A program made the position numbers and the translations under genes. This document shows, piece after piece, positions 1-8,303 of a stretch of 11,175 nucleotides of DNA. The notes under the pieces were generated by a model. The model made no database searches, had not been told where the DNA came from, and worked only from the letters and a program-made list of their open reading frames with translations. Each line of letters opens with the position of its first letter. Within the stretch, counting starts at the first letter, position 1. The stretch comes from Actinomycetota bacterium (GTDB lineage Bacteria > Actinomycetota > Humimicrobiia > Humimicrobiales > Humimicrobiaceae). The stretch is taken from positions 1-11,175 of the forward strand of contig JAMCSM010000235.1 of the NCBI GenBank assembly GCA_023380915.1, in the 5' to 3' direction.

Positions 1-29
1 AAAAAAAGCAGTTTTACATAAAATTTATT
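1..29 (+). repeat. Left arm of a perfect inverted repeat, at least 29 bp
   Basis: Positions 1-29 are the exact reverse complement of 269-297. The match stops at position 30 on the inner side. On the outer side it reaches the window edge, so the true repeat may be longer. The arm starts with seven A and contains GCAGTTTTACAT. It lies in the open frame 2-118. Confidence 0.9.
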
Positions 30-118
30 TTACTGAAGAAACTGGTCAGAAATTTTTCCAGTTGCGGCATAAAAAAATAAAAATCCACTATTCTGAAAAA
101 GATAAGTATAGCCATTAA
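2..118 (+). CDS. 3' end of an upstream gene, possibly a second radical SAM-type protein (partial)
   Basis: An open frame enters from the left edge and ends at TAA (116-118), giving the last 38 residues of a protein. The first residues read KKAVLHKIY. The same nine residues, encoded by identical bases in identical phase, occur near the C-terminus of the convergent radical SAM gene (residues 428-436). After that the two tails diverge, though both keep a Gly and a later Lys-Lys. The tail is lysine-rich and ends in KDKYSH. The likeliest reading is that a related gene lies upstream and converges on the radical SAM gene, or that a fragment of that gene was duplicated in inverted orientation. The reading frame could also be chance or an assembly effect. 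No function can be assigned from 38 residues. Confidence 0.4.
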   Translation, partial: KKAVLHKIYFTEETGQKFFQLRHKKIKIHYSEKDKYSH

Positions 119-191
119 AAAAATTACAAAAAAGAAAAGATAATAAATGATTTTTATTAATGAAATCTTCCACATAATAAACTATTATATA

Positions 192-1577
192 CTAATCCAT
201 TGCAAATTTTCTAACTATTTTCTTTAAGGGAGAGAGCAGCCTTATTAAAATCTCCCCGTATTTTGAATAATAAATTTTATGTAAAACTGCTTTTTTTAAG
301 GATTTCCTCCAGTAGACTCTCCATGCAAAATTTCTGTAACAATTTAAAATCTGGTTTCTTGGAAATTGCTTCATATTTAAAATGGTATCTGTTCGTGAAA
401 TAAATTCCCTGCCCGCATCATCCTCGATGAAATGATTTTTTAAGCTTAAATCATAGAGCGGAGTTCCGGGATAAGGTTCAAATATATAGATAACTACGCT
501 GCTTGGCTGGACTTCTCTGTTAAGTTTGACAGTTTCCAGATGTATATTATAGGTTTCCAAAGGAAAACCTACTATATTGAAAGATTTCGTTTTGATTCCT
601 GCATGCTTTGTCATTTTAAATGCAATCCTGATTTTTTCGTTGCTCATTTTCCTGTTTAAAACTTCCTTTCTGAATTTTTCATCACCCTGCTCTATACCCA
701 TTGCCACCCTATAGCAGCCTGCATCTTTTAAATCATGAAGCATCTCAGTTGTCAGGCTTTCAACTCTTGTGTTGATTTCAAAGGGGTACCTTATTTCTTT
801 TTTAAATCTGGCGCAAAATTCCTCAACATATTTCTTATCTGCAGTAAAAACATCATCATTCAAATATATATATTTTACATTGTATTTCGAAACAACATCT
901 TTTATTTCAGCAATCACATTATCAATACTTCTGAACCTGACATACCTGCCCTGCTGAAGATTTCTCAAACCGCTGTTGCAGCAATAAGCACAGCTGTAAG
1001 GGCAGCCCCGCGAAGACATAAAGATTGCACGGTCATAATCCGAATTAACTATCTTCTGATAATCAAACAGGTCCCTGTCTCCGAATGGCAGGCTGTCCAG
1101 ATCCTCAATGAGAGGCCGTGGCATGTTTTGATATACCCTGCCGCCTTTTTTTATCCAGATATTTTTTATATCCATAATGTCCAGAGATTTTTCAATTTTA
1201 TCTGCAAGTTCAAGAAGCGCATATTCGCCTTCACCAATACAGATTGCATCCAGGCCGCCGGTTTTCTCCAATTCCCATGGCGCCAGGGATACATGCGGAC
1301 CGCCGCAAATTGTAAAAATGTTATAATTTTTAATTTCAGCCAGCATCATTTTAATATATTTAAACTGGAAACTGACCGTAGTAATTGCAATCAATTGCGG
1401 CTTGAATTCTTCGATTTTCCGGATAAGCGGTTTTATATCATAACTTCCGTAAAGATACTGAAGCGAAGTTGTATGGCCTGCTTTTTTAAGCACTGCAGAT
1501 AACGATCCAAGGCCGAAGTGGTAGCTAAGAGCACCTCCTTTTACATTTATATCGGGGTAGACAAATAAAACTTTCAT
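192..1577 (-). CDS. B12-binding-like domain/radical SAM protein
   Basis: This is a 461-residue protein of the BchE/P-methylase-like radical SAM type. Residues 1-130 look like a cobalamin-binding-type Rossmann domain, with an N-terminal MKVLFVYPD strand, CGGPHVSLAP at 91-100 and an IGEGE turn at 114-118. I do not see the DxHxxG cobalt-ligand motif, so B12 binding is uncertain. The radical SAM cluster motif is C192-x3-C196-x2-C199 in RGCPYSCAYC, followed by a further Cys200. An MGIEQGDE segment (293-300) fits the SAM-binding barrel of this family. The family carries out methyl transfers, cyclisations and other radical chemistry, and the substrate cannot be read from sequence. No signal peptide or membrane span is visible. 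ATG is the first start in frame, with no Shine-Dalgarno before it. The gene lies 123 bases downstream of the SGNH gene on the same strand. Confidence 0.85.
   Translation of the reverse strand: MKVLFVYPDINVKGGALSYHFGLGSLSAVLKKAGHTTSLQYLYGSYDIKPLIRKIEEFKPQLIAITTVSFQFKYIKMMLAEIKNYNIFTICGGPHVSLAPWELEKTGGLDAICIGEGEYALLELADKIEKSLDIMDIKNIWIKKGGRVYQNMPRPLIEDLDSLPFGDRDLFDYQKIVNSDYDRAIFMSSRGCPYSCAYCCNSGLRNLQQGRYVRFRSIDNVIAEIKDVVSKYNVKYIYLNDDVFTADKKYVEEFCARFKKEIRYPFEINTRVESLTTEMLHDLKDAGCYRVAMGIEQGDEKFRKEVLNRKMSNEKIRIAFKMTKHAGIKTKSFNIVGFPLETYNIHLETVKLNREVQPSSVVIYIFEPYPGTPLYDLSLKNHFIEDDAGREFISRTDTILNMKQFPRNQILNCYRNFAWRVYWRKSLKKAVLHKIYYSKYGEILIRLLSPLKKIVRKFAMD
269..297 (-). repeat. Right arm of the perfect inverted repeat, inside the radical SAM gene
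   Basis: This is the reverse complement of 1-29, separated from it by 239 bases. It lies within the coding region of the radical SAM gene and encodes KKAVLHKIY plus flanking bases. Because both arms are read in the same codon phase, on opposite strands, it looks like a shared coding segment rather than a transcription terminator or a transposon end. Confidence 0.9.
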
Positions 1578-1661
1578 AATTAACTTTTAAAACTCTGGAA
1601 TTTTTTTATTCTATCTATAAAGTTTAACCAAACTCTTAAGCATTAAAAATAAATTTACAAA

Positions 1662-1687
1662 AATAAGTTTAACAAATTAAACTTATT
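1662..1687 (-). terminator. AT-rich hairpin after the SGNH gene, probable terminator
   Basis: AATAAGTTTAA (1662-1672) and TTAAACTTATT (1677-1687) form a perfect 11-bp stem with a 4-base loop. On the minus strand it begins 13 bases after the stop of the SGNH gene, and the following sequence is T-rich (TTTTTGTAAATTT). Position and U-rich tail suit an intrinsic terminator. The stem has only two G-C pairs, so its strength is doubtful. Confidence 0.55.
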
Positions 1688-1700
1688 ACAAAAAATTGTG

Positions 1701-3548
1701 CTACTTTATTTTTCCATTACCGTCCAGGTATTCAATAATAGTCCTGAATATGGTATTGGCCACAAGATCGCTTCCCGCCTGATTCCAGTGTAATCCATCA
1801 CACCTTAAATATTTCTTTGGATCTGCCGACATCGGCGCATAAATATCAATATAGACAGCACCATTACTGGGACACAGGTCATTTTTTAAAATATCATTGT
1901 AAGTCCTGTAATCTGCTTTCCCTTTCCATCTTCCCGAGGTATCGATATATCCTGTACCATAAACAAAAACCTTCGCGCCGGTGCTTTTGGCTTGTTTTAT
2001 AAGGATGTCCATATGATACCTGAAAAACGCTAAGCTGCCTCCTGCATCATTTGAACCGTATCCAAGTATTATTATCTGGGGATTATGGATCCTTACATCT
2101 TCATCGAATCTTTTTATCGCATCTACTGCCATTTCGCCTTTTACCCCTGTAGCAATCAAATTAAAATTTGCATGGACATAGGTTTTATCTAAAAGGTCCT
2201 TAAGAAGCCGGGGCCAATTTTCAAGTGACACAAGAGAATCACCCATGCATACAACTGTCTGAAAAATGTATGGATTGACTTCAGCTATTGCCGGCGGCAT
2301 TTCAACTTTTATTCCATCTCCTTCAATATTAAATTTCGCTTCGATTTCCCCGCCGCCTGTAAAATATCCTGCAACAACCGCCCTGAAAGTAAAGGTCTTT
2401 TGTTCACCGGGTTTAATTTTATCTATTTTAAACTGCAGCAAAGATTTCTCTTGATTCCAGATTGCAGTCTTATCAGATGCCGAATCACCCTGGTAACCAG
2501 TCCCGGGGGGTATGGGACAATTTACCTTAATATTTAATGCATCAGCTTTACCGGTGTTTTTTACCTGGATTGTATATTTTATTAACTCCCACGCCCAGAT
2601 ATCTTTATCGTTTGCTGCTGAAACTGTTACTATTGAAGAACTCAAATCCGGAAGGCCGTATACAGCTGCCTCCAATGAAGCCTCATTTTTAATATTTAAC
2701 CCACCGGCCTGGGAATAATCAAGTTGGGCAATATTTTTGAAATTTTCAAGATTGTTAAAATCATTGCCGATAACTGCTTCAAATTGAAGTTTCGCCGTGG
2801 AATTTTTGTTTAAACTATCAAGATTCCATAAAATTTTTTTTGTAAATGGATCATATCTCCCGCTAGAACTGATTGATTTTTCAATTACATTTAGTTTTGA
2901 AGAAACCATGTCAATAACCTTTATATTCTGGGCATTCATATTTCCCGAATTTCCCAAATTTATTGTAAAAATTACTTTATCCCCTTCATTGATATTACCG
3001 CCATTTTCATCAAACAATGTTATGCCGAATTCTTTGAAAACAGGACTGCTTTTTATTTTACTTTCTATCCGGTCAGGAATTTTATAAATTATTTTTTTAC
3101 CGGCAGTCTCATAAATGAAAAGAATATTGTCATTTTTAATTTTATTTCCATTATCGGCAGGATCGCTTACCTTAACAGTATAACTTATGCTTCCACCTTC
3201 ATTCTTATTTAAATTCCCTATCCTGAATTCGATGATTTTGTTTCCAGATGCCGGCATATCGCAGTTATTGTAAGTAGTAGAGGAAAAGGCAGTATTTTCA
3301 GGAATGGGTGCTGAAATTATTAAGTTCTTTACGGCAGTATTCCCGGAATTCTTATAATTGATATTATAAGTAATATAACTGCCAGGGTTAACTGTTCCAT
3401 TGCCGCTTTGGGTAACATTATTTAATTCTTTATCACCAAAGTTAGATTTCAAATAAAAATAAAAATAATAAAATAAAGCACCAGCAAGCAACAATACAAC
3501 AGTAAGGACTGAAACCATAATCCATGTTTTATTTTGTGATTGGACCAA
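1701..3548 (-). CDS. Membrane-anchored protein with three DUF11-like modules and a C-terminal SGNH esterase domain
   Basis: This is a 615-residue protein. Residues 11-33 form one hydrophobic span that would act as an uncleaved anchor or signal, leaving the rest outside the cell. Three beta-sandwich modules of DUF11 type follow at about 45-130, 165-265 and 300-400, each with the repeating pattern of a Tyr/Phe-rich strand, an N-x-G turn and an Ala-x-N strand. From about 430 on is an SGNH/GDSL hydrolase. GDS at 436-438 carries the nucleophile Ser438, Gly468 may be block II, GSND at 498-501 is block III, and D584-G-L-H587 is block V with the catalytic Asp and His. All catalytic residues appear present. 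Such domains usually hydrolyse ester bonds, often O-acetyl groups on glycans, but the substrate here is unknown. The start is TTG, supported by a GAGG ribosome-binding site. The neighbouring sugar genes suggest a role at the cell surface. Confidence 0.85.
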   Translation of the reverse strand: MVQSQNKTWIMVSVLTVVLLLAGALFYYFYFYLKSNFGDKELNNVTQSGNGTVNPGSYITYNINYKNSGNTAVKNLIISAPIPENTAFSSTTYNNCDMPASGNKIIEFRIGNLNKNEGGSISYTVKVSDPADNGNKIKNDNILFIYETAGKKIIYKIPDRIESKIKSSPVFKEFGITLFDENGGNINEGDKVIFTINLGNSGNMNAQNIKVIDMVSSKLNVIEKSISSSGRYDPFTKKILWNLDSLNKNSTAKLQFEAVIGNDFNNLENFKNIAQLDYSQAGGLNIKNEASLEAAVYGLPDLSSSIVTVSAANDKDIWAWELIKYTIQVKNTGKADALNIKVNCPIPPGTGYQGDSASDKTAIWNQEKSLLQFKIDKIKPGEQKTFTFRAVVAGYFTGGGEIEAKFNIEGDGIKVEMPPAIAEVNPYIFQTVVCMGDSLVSLENWPRLLKDLLDKTYVHANFNLIATGVKGEMAVDAIKRFDEDVRIHNPQIIILGYGSNDAGGSLAFFRYHMDILIKQAKSTGAKVFVYGTGYIDTSGRWKGKADYRTYNDILKNDLCPSNGAVYIDIYAPMSADPKKYLRCDGLHWNQAGSDLVANTIFRTIIEYLDGNGKIK

Positions 3549-3769
3549 TAATAAAACCTCTTCTCTTAAGTTATATTTGCGAGTTCTTATGTATTCTTTG
3601 AATAATTTTACTGATTTTATAGCTTTTAATTATTTTTTTCAATTAAATACTAAGTCCGCAAATGTTAAAGAAATTATACTTTGATTTTGAAATTATATTC
3701 ACATAAAAATTTATTGATTATGATAGAATAATAAAAGATAATTTTAAAAAAATAAAAAAAAATTTTTCA
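3549..3769. promoter_or_regulatory. Divergent intergenic region, presumably holding promoters for both directions
   Basis: This 221-base gap lies between the 5' ends of the minus-strand SGNH gene and the plus-strand GT2 gene, so outward promoters are expected. It is extremely AT-rich, ending in runs of A and T just before the GT2 start. Several TTGATT- and TATAAT-like hexamers can be picked, but none stands out from background. No RNA gene, operator-like palindrome or open reading frame is evident. Confidence 0.4.
3557..3564 (-). promoter_or_regulatory. Ribosome-binding site supporting a TTG start
   Basis: On the minus strand AGAAGAGG ends eight bases before the TTG start of the SGNH gene. 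This is the only clear Shine-Dalgarno-like sequence at correct spacing in the window. It favours the TTG over the internal ATG at codon 11, which would trim the residues just before the membrane span. Confidence 0.55.
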
Positions 3770-4468
3770 ATGAATCCGGAAAAAGATTATCTCGTTTCAA
3801 TCATCATGCCAGCTTATAATGAAGAAAGAACCATTGAAGAAATAATAAGCAAGGTGCACAGCGTTGAAATAAATAAGGAAATAATTGTAATAAATGATGG
3901 TTCGAAAGATAAGACCCCAGCCATACTTTCCAGTATAAAAGATAAATACAATTTAAAAATAATAAATTTAGAAAAAAACTACGGAAAAGGTTATGCAATC
4001 AGAAAAGGTATTGAGATCAGCAAAGGAGAAATTATCCTAACGCAGGATGCTGACCTGGAAACTGATCCGGCAGAATATCACAAACTGCTCGCTCCTATTG
4101 TTGAGGGAAAATCAAAAGTAGTTTTTGGTTCAAGGTTCCTGGGAAAAATAAATAATATGAATAAATTTAATTATTTGGGAAACAAATTTATGACATTCAT
4201 TACAAATGTCCTGTATGGAATAAGAATTACAGATGAGGCCACTGTCTACAAAATTTTTTTAAGAGAGGTTCTGGATGGTATAGAGTTAAAATCAAAAAGA
4301 TTCGAACTTTGCCCTGAGCTGGTCTCAAAAATCGCTAAAAGAAAATTCAAAATTATTGAAATCCCTATTTCTTTTAATGGAAGAAACAAGGATGAAGGTA
4401 AAAAATTAAGGCTTCGCGATGGGATTATTGCAATATGGACACTGTTAAAATACAGGTTTATTGATTAA
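3770..4468 (+). CDS. Family 2 glycosyltransferase, dolichol-phosphate-mannose-synthase-like
   Basis: This is a 232-residue GT-A enzyme. The N-terminal strand VSIIMPAYNEERTI (9-22) and VINDGSKDKT (40-49) form the nucleotide-sugar-binding region. The metal-binding DxD is D93-A-D95 in TQDADLETDP, followed by FGSRF (119-123). The later motifs DEATVYKIF (155-163) and CPEL (181-184) correspond to conserved DPM1-type positions. There are no membrane segments, so it resembles short soluble or peripheral polyprenyl-phosphate sugar synthases rather than GtrB/ArnC forms with C-terminal helices. Such enzymes move a sugar from a nucleotide donor to a polyprenyl phosphate. The donor here is not readable. 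A 172-base gap separates it from the CDP-sugar cassette, so it may be transcribed separately. The ATG lies after an A/T tract with no Shine-Dalgarno. Confidence 0.88.
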   Translation: MNPEKDYLVSIIMPAYNEERTIEEIISKVHSVEINKEIIVINDGSKDKTPAILSSIKDKYNLKIINLEKNYGKGYAIRKGIEISKGEIILTQDADLETDPAEYHKLLAPIVEGKSKVVFGSRFLGKINNMNKFNYLGNKFMTFITNVLYGIRITDEATVYKIFLREVLDGIELKSKRFELCPELVSKIAKRKFKIIEIPISFNGRNKDEGKKLRLRDGIIAIWTLLKYRFID

Positions 4469-4585
4469 TTTAACGCACTTATGTAAATATTACTTTAAAA
4501 TTCATGTTAAAAATTATAATATTAAAAAAATCTGATTTTCTTTATATGTATTTATAACAAAAGCATTTTTTTTATTATTAAAGAA

Positions 4586-4614
4586 TTGTACCAGTTACAG
4601 GTTTTATTTAGATT
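4586..4614 (+). promoter_or_regulatory. Weak candidate promoter for the CDP-sugar cassette
   Basis: TTGTAC (4586-4591) and TAGATT (4609-4614) sit 17 bases apart, giving a predicted transcript start about 20 bases before the rfbF ATG. The match to sigma-70-type hexamers is only three and four of six, and in such AT-rich DNA similar matches arise by chance. The rest of the 172-base gap (4469-4640) shows nothing recognisable. Confidence 0.2.
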
Positions 4615-4640
4615 TATCAAAAATTAAATTATAAAATAAA

Positions 4641-5414
4641 ATGAAAGTAGTAATTTTAGCTGGAGGCCTGGGAACAAGATTAACAGAAGAAACTGAAATT
4701 AAGCCTAAACCAATGGTTGAAATCGGCGGAATGCCTATTATCTGGCATATAATGAAAATTTATGCTACACAGGGATTTAATGAATTTATTATTTGTCTTG
4801 GTTACAAAGGTTTTTTGATAAAGGAATATTTTGCAAATTATTTCCTTCATTTAAGTGACGTTACAATTGAATTATCCACAGGTAAAATAGAAGTTCATGA
4901 CTGTAAGTCAGAGAACATAAAGATGACTTTAATTGATACCGGGATTCAAACTCAAACAGGCGGCAGGATAAAACGCATCGGCAAATATATAAGAAATGAA
5001 CCTTTTATGTTAACCTATGGAGATGGCTTGGCTGATATAAATATTGTTGATTTAATTAATTTTCATAATGAAAAAAAGAAACTTGCTACTGTTACATGTG
5101 TCAGCCCTCCCGGAAGATTCGGGTCATTGATATTTAATGACAATGATGAAGTAATTAAATTTGAAGAAAAACCTCTGGATGACGGCGGATGGATAAATGG
5201 GGGTTTTTTTGTACTGGAGCCTGAAGTTTTAAATTACATAGAAGATGATAACACCTTCTGGGAAAGAGGTCCGATGACGAACCTTACAAATGACGGTCAA
5301 CTTTCAGCGTACAAACATCATGGTTTCTGGAAACCAATGGATACTCTAAGAGATAAAATAGAACTTGAAAATTTATGGAAAAGCGGTACAGCGCCATGGA
5401 AAATCTGGGATTAA
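4641..5414 (+). CDS. rfbF: Glucose-1-phosphate cytidylyltransferase
   Basis: This enzyme makes CDP-glucose and pyrophosphate from alpha-D-glucose-1-phosphate and CTP, the entry step to CDP-linked deoxysugars. It is 257 residues, the usual RfbF/DdhA length. The nucleotidyltransferase signature LAGGLGTRL is at 6-14, followed by the diagnostic KPKPMVEIGG at 21-30. YGDGLAD (126-132) carries the metal-binding Asp of the active site. Further RfbF-like blocks are EEKP (175-178), WINGGFF (184-190) and FWKPMDTLRD (229-238). The combination separates it from dTDP-glucose (RmlA) and UDP-glucose (GalU) enzymes. It is cytosolic, with no signal or membrane segment. It begins the cassette, and the next gene starts 13 bases after its stop. 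The ATG follows an A/T tract without a Shine-Dalgarno. Confidence 0.95.
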   Translation: MKVVILAGGLGTRLTEETEIKPKPMVEIGGMPIIWHIMKIYATQGFNEFIICLGYKGFLIKEYFANYFLHLSDVTIELSTGKIEVHDCKSENIKMTLIDTGIQTQTGGRIKRIGKYIRNEPFMLTYGDGLADINIVDLINFHNEKKKLATVTCVSPPGRFGSLIFNDNDEVIKFEEKPLDDGGWINGGFFVLEPEVLNYIEDDNTFWERGPMTNLTNDGQLSAYKHHGFWKPMDTLRDKIELENLWKSGTAPWKIWD

Positions 5415-5427
5415 TTAAAAAAATTTA

Positions 5428-6411
5428 ATGAATAAAAATTATTGGAAAAATAAAAATGTGTTTATAACCGGTGCTACCGGATTTTTAGGTTCCTGGCTTA
5501 CAGAATACCTGTTTAAATCGGGCGCTAATGTTGCGGCACTCATCAGGGATTGGATTCCTGAATCCGATTTGATAAACAAAGGATTTACCAATAAGATAAA
5601 TGTAATACGGGGAAATGTTGAAGATTATTTTCTTATTGAAAGAATATTAAATGAGTATGAAATCCATACAGTTTTTCACCTTGCCGCGCAAACAATAGTA
5701 AGCATCGCCAATAATAATCCTATTTCTACTTTTGAAACCAATATCAAAGGAACCTGGAATATTCTTGAGGCATGCCGCAGAAACAAAAAAATAAAAAAAA
5801 TAATAATTGCTTCGAGTGATAAGGCGTATGGCGATCAAATTCAATTGCCCTATGATGAAAGTTTTCCTTTGATTGGCAGGCATCCTTACGATGTTTCTAA
5901 AAGCTGTGCGGATTTAATTTGCAAAGCATATTTTGAAACTTATGCACTTCCCGTATGTATTACAAGATGCGGGAATTTTTATGGAGGCGGAGACTTAAAT
6001 TTTAACAGAATTATACCAGGGACTATAAGATCAATCTTGAATAATGAGCCTCCGGTAATAAGAAGCGATGGGAGTTTCATAAGGGATTATTTTTATATAG
6101 AAGATGGAATGCTCGCTTATATCCTGCTTGCCGAGAAAATGGACAATCCGAAATTATATGGAGAAGCCTTTAACTTCAGTAATGAAATACAGATTACAGT
6201 ACTGGAATTGGTAGATAAAATCCTGGAACTAATGGGAAGTAAGTTAAAACCGGTAATTTTAAACGAAGCGGGCAATGAAATTAAACACCAGTACCTGTCA
6301 GCCAAAAAAGCCAGGGAAGTTTTAGGATGGAAGCCAAAATTTGATCTGGAATCAGGCCTTAAAAAAACAATAGATTATTATAAAAATTTTTTCGCAATAA
6401 AAGGTGCCTGA
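5428..6411 (+). CDS. rfbG: CDP-glucose 4,6-dehydratase (extended SDR)
   Basis: This 327-residue extended short-chain dehydrogenase is predicted to turn CDP-glucose into CDP-4-keto-6-deoxy-D-glucose using bound NAD. The Rossmann motif TGATGFLG is at 14-21 and HLAAQ at 84-88. The active-site triplet is S130-D131-K132, where RfbG enzymes have Thr-Asp-Lys and dTDP-glucose dehydratases have Thr-Asp-Glu. The Tyr-x3-Lys pair is Y154/K158. [16 protein letters not shown] (182-197) is typical of the group. It is about 30 residues shorter than enterobacterial RfbG (roughly 360), a variation common in this family. Automatic annotation may call it a generic NAD-dependent epimerase, but the SDK triplet and direct linkage to rfbF argue for the CDP-glucose dehydratase. 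No Shine-Dalgarno is seen before the ATG. Confidence 0.87.
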   Translation: MNKNYWKNKNVFITGATGFLGSWLTEYLFKSGANVAALIRDWIPESDLINKGFTNKINVIRGNVEDYFLIERILNEYEIHTVFHLAAQTIVSIANNNPISTFETNIKGTWNILEACRRNKKIKKIIIASSDKAYGDQIQLPYDESFPLIGRHPYDVSKSCADLICKAYFETYALPVCITRCGNFYGGGDLNFNRIIPGTIRSILNNEPPVIRSDGSFIRDYFYIEDGMLAYILLAEKMDNPKLYGEAFNFSNEIQITVLELVDKILELMGSKLKPVILNEAGNEIKHQYLSAKKAREVLGWKPKFDLESGLKKTIDYYKNFFAIKGA

Positions 6412-6518
6412 TTTCATTTTTATTTCCGGGCTACAGGAAAACTTAAATTCCAAAAACATTAAAAATCTAATAGACTGGAAAACTTTTTATTTCTATAAAA
6501 ATTGAATCTTGATTATAA

Positions 6519-8285
6519 ATGAAATTATCAGATTATGTTATCAACTTTTTAGTTAAGAATAAGATAAAATATGTCTTTGAAGTTGCCGGAGGTTCCCTGG
6601 CGCACCTGCTTGATTCATTATATGGACGGAAGGATATTTCAAGCATATCTATGCATCATGAAGCTGCTGCAGCATTTGCAGCTGAAGGTTATGCCAGAAT
6701 AAGCGGTAATATAGGTGTAGCAATGGCTACCAGCGGTCCGGGAGCAACAAATTTAATAACCGGCATAGGAAGTTCTTTTTTTGACTCAATTCCATGTCTT
6801 TTTATGACGGGACAGGTAAACACTTATGAATTTAAGTTTGATAAGCCTGTAAGGCAAATTGGCTTTCAGGAAACAGACATTATAAATATAGTCAAACCAA
6901 TTGTAAAAGATGCGCTGCTGGTAACAAAACCGGATAAAATAAAATATTTTATTGAAAAATTAATAAATGCTGCAAAATCAGGCCGTCCCGGACCCGTATT
7001 GATGGATATTCCTCTTGACATCCAGAGAGCTGAAATAGATCCTGAACATCTTTTAGGGTTTGACTATGCCCCGGATGATAAAAATGCTTTTGATGATAAG
7101 GTTCTTATGAAGATTATTGATGAAATAAAAAAATCTGAAAGGCCACTTTTGCTGGCTGGAGGCGGAATAAGACTTGCAAAAGCACAGGATGAACTTTCCA
7201 GGTTTGTGCGAAAGAGCGGAATACCAATTGTCACAACATTAATGGGAATTGATTCTTTCCCTCATAATAATAAAGCTTTCTCAGGCATGATAGGAAGTTA
7301 TGGAAACCGTTACGCAAACCTTGCAGTTGCAAACTCTGATCTGCTTCTTGCTTTGGGAACGCGCCTGGATACAAGACAAACCGGTACAAAACCGGAAACC
7401 TTTGCAAGGAAAGCAAAAATCATTCATGTAGATATAGATCCGAATGAGCTGAACAATAAAATAAAAGCAGATTACCCTGTAAATTGCGATCTGAAACTTT
7501 TTCTGTCTTTATTGAATGATTTTGATCTGGATTTAAGTAAAGAAGAAAAATTAAAATCATGGAAAAAACAAATAAGCAGCTATAAAAGAAAGTATCCGTC
7601 CTTTGAAATGCCCGATAATATTAAAAATTTAGATAACAAAGGAAAAATAAATCCCAATTATTTTATGCATAAATTATCCGGTTTCCTGCCTGCTGATGCC
7701 ATCGTATGTGTTGATATTGGCCAGAATCAGATGTGGGCTGCGCAAAGCCTGGAAATAAAAAAACATCAGAGATTTTTAACCCAGGGCGGAATGGGAGCCA
7801 TGGGTTCATCCATGCCTATGGCAATAGGCGCTTCATTTGCAGACCCTGCTAAAACAGTTATAGTAATCACAGGTGACGGCGGATTTCAACTCAATATTCA
7901 GGAGCTGCAGACAATTTATCATCATAAGCTTAACATCAAGATAATACTTTTAAATAACGGATGTTATGGAATGGTAAGACAATTCCAGGAACAATATTTC
8001 AACTCAAGGTTTCAATCTACAGTTACCGGATACAGCTGCCCTGATTTTACAGCTGTTGTCTCGGCATACAAAATTAACTCGGATAAAATAACAGCACAAA
8101 GCGATATCGATAAAAAACTTAAAAAACTTTTTAAAGACAAGAAACCGGGATTTTTAGAAGTCAGCATCACAGCAGATTCCCGGGCATTGCCCAAACTATC
8201 TGTTGGCAAACCCGTTGAAGACCAGGAACCATTTCTATCCCGTGATGAATTAAAGTCAAATATGATAATAGATATTATTGATTGA
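6519..8285 (+). CDS. yerE: Thiamine diphosphate- and FAD-dependent acetyl-transferring enzyme, YerE-like
   Basis: This 588-residue protein has the acetolactate synthase fold: PYR domain (about 1-170), central FAD-binding-type domain (190-340) and PP domain (375-550). Glu48 in HHEAAAAFAAEGYAR is the thiamine-activating Glu. SGPGATN is at 72-78. LGTRLDTRQTG (279-289) matches the flavin-contact region of acetolactate synthases. The thiamine diphosphate motif runs from GDG (452-454) to NN (479-480). In known YerE the enzyme decarboxylates pyruvate and adds the acetyl unit to C4 of CDP-3,6-dideoxy-4-keto-D-glucose, and its place between rfbG and rfbH suggests the same role here. There is no ilvN/ilvH small subunit, and Phe489 occupies the site of the Trp that sets 2-ketobutyrate preference in acetolactate synthase II. 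A true acetolactate synthase cannot be wholly excluded. A 107-base gap without a clear promoter precedes the gene, and there is no Shine-Dalgarno. Confidence 0.78.
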   Translation: MKLSDYVINFLVKNKIKYVFEVAGGSLAHLLDSLYGRKDISSISMHHEAAAAFAAEGYARISGNIGVAMATSGPGATNLITGIGSSFFDSIPCLFMTGQVNTYEFKFDKPVRQIGFQETDIINIVKPIVKDALLVTKPDKIKYFIEKLINAAKSGRPGPVLMDIPLDIQRAEIDPEHLLGFDYAPDDKNAFDDKVLMKIIDEIKKSERPLLLAGGGIRLAKAQDELSRFVRKSGIPIVTTLMGIDSFPHNNKAFSGMIGSYGNRYANLAVANSDLLLALGTRLDTRQTGTKPETFARKAKIIHVDIDPNELNNKIKADYPVNCDLKLFLSLLNDFDLDLSKEEKLKSWKKQISSYKRKYPSFEMPDNIKNLDNKGKINPNYFMHKLSGFLPADAIVCVDIGQNQMWAAQSLEIKKHQRFLTQGGMGAMGSSMPMAIGASFADPAKTVIVITGDGGFQLNIQELQTIYHHKLNIKIILLNNGCYGMVRQFQEQYFNSRFQSTVTGYSCPDFTAVVSAYKINSDKITAQSDIDKKLKKLFKDKKPGFLEVSITADSRALPKLSVGKPVEDQEPFLSRDELKSNMIIDIID

Positions 8286-8303
8286 TTAATTGATTTAATT
8301 TTT

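Noticed and set aside
143..165. Bidirectional terminator between the convergent genes
   Set aside because: AATAAA and TTTATT could pair around a short loop, but the six A-T pairs are too weak to support a call.
735..1502. A 255-residue open frame on the plus strand
   Set aside because: It lies wholly antisense to the radical SAM gene, whose motifs are clear, and its translation is rich in Cys, Phe and Ile with no recognisable domain. It is a shadow frame.
6484..6501. Hairpin TTTTTAT-TTCT-ATAAAAA before the yerE-like gene
   Set aside because: The stem is made only of A-T pairs, has no U-tract after it, and lies in an AT-rich gap where such matches are expected by chance.
6519..8285. Branched-chain amino acid acetolactate synthase (ilvB)
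   Set aside because: The fold fits, but the gene sits between rfbG and rfbH, no regulatory subunit or other ilv gene is nearby, and the specificity Trp is Phe.
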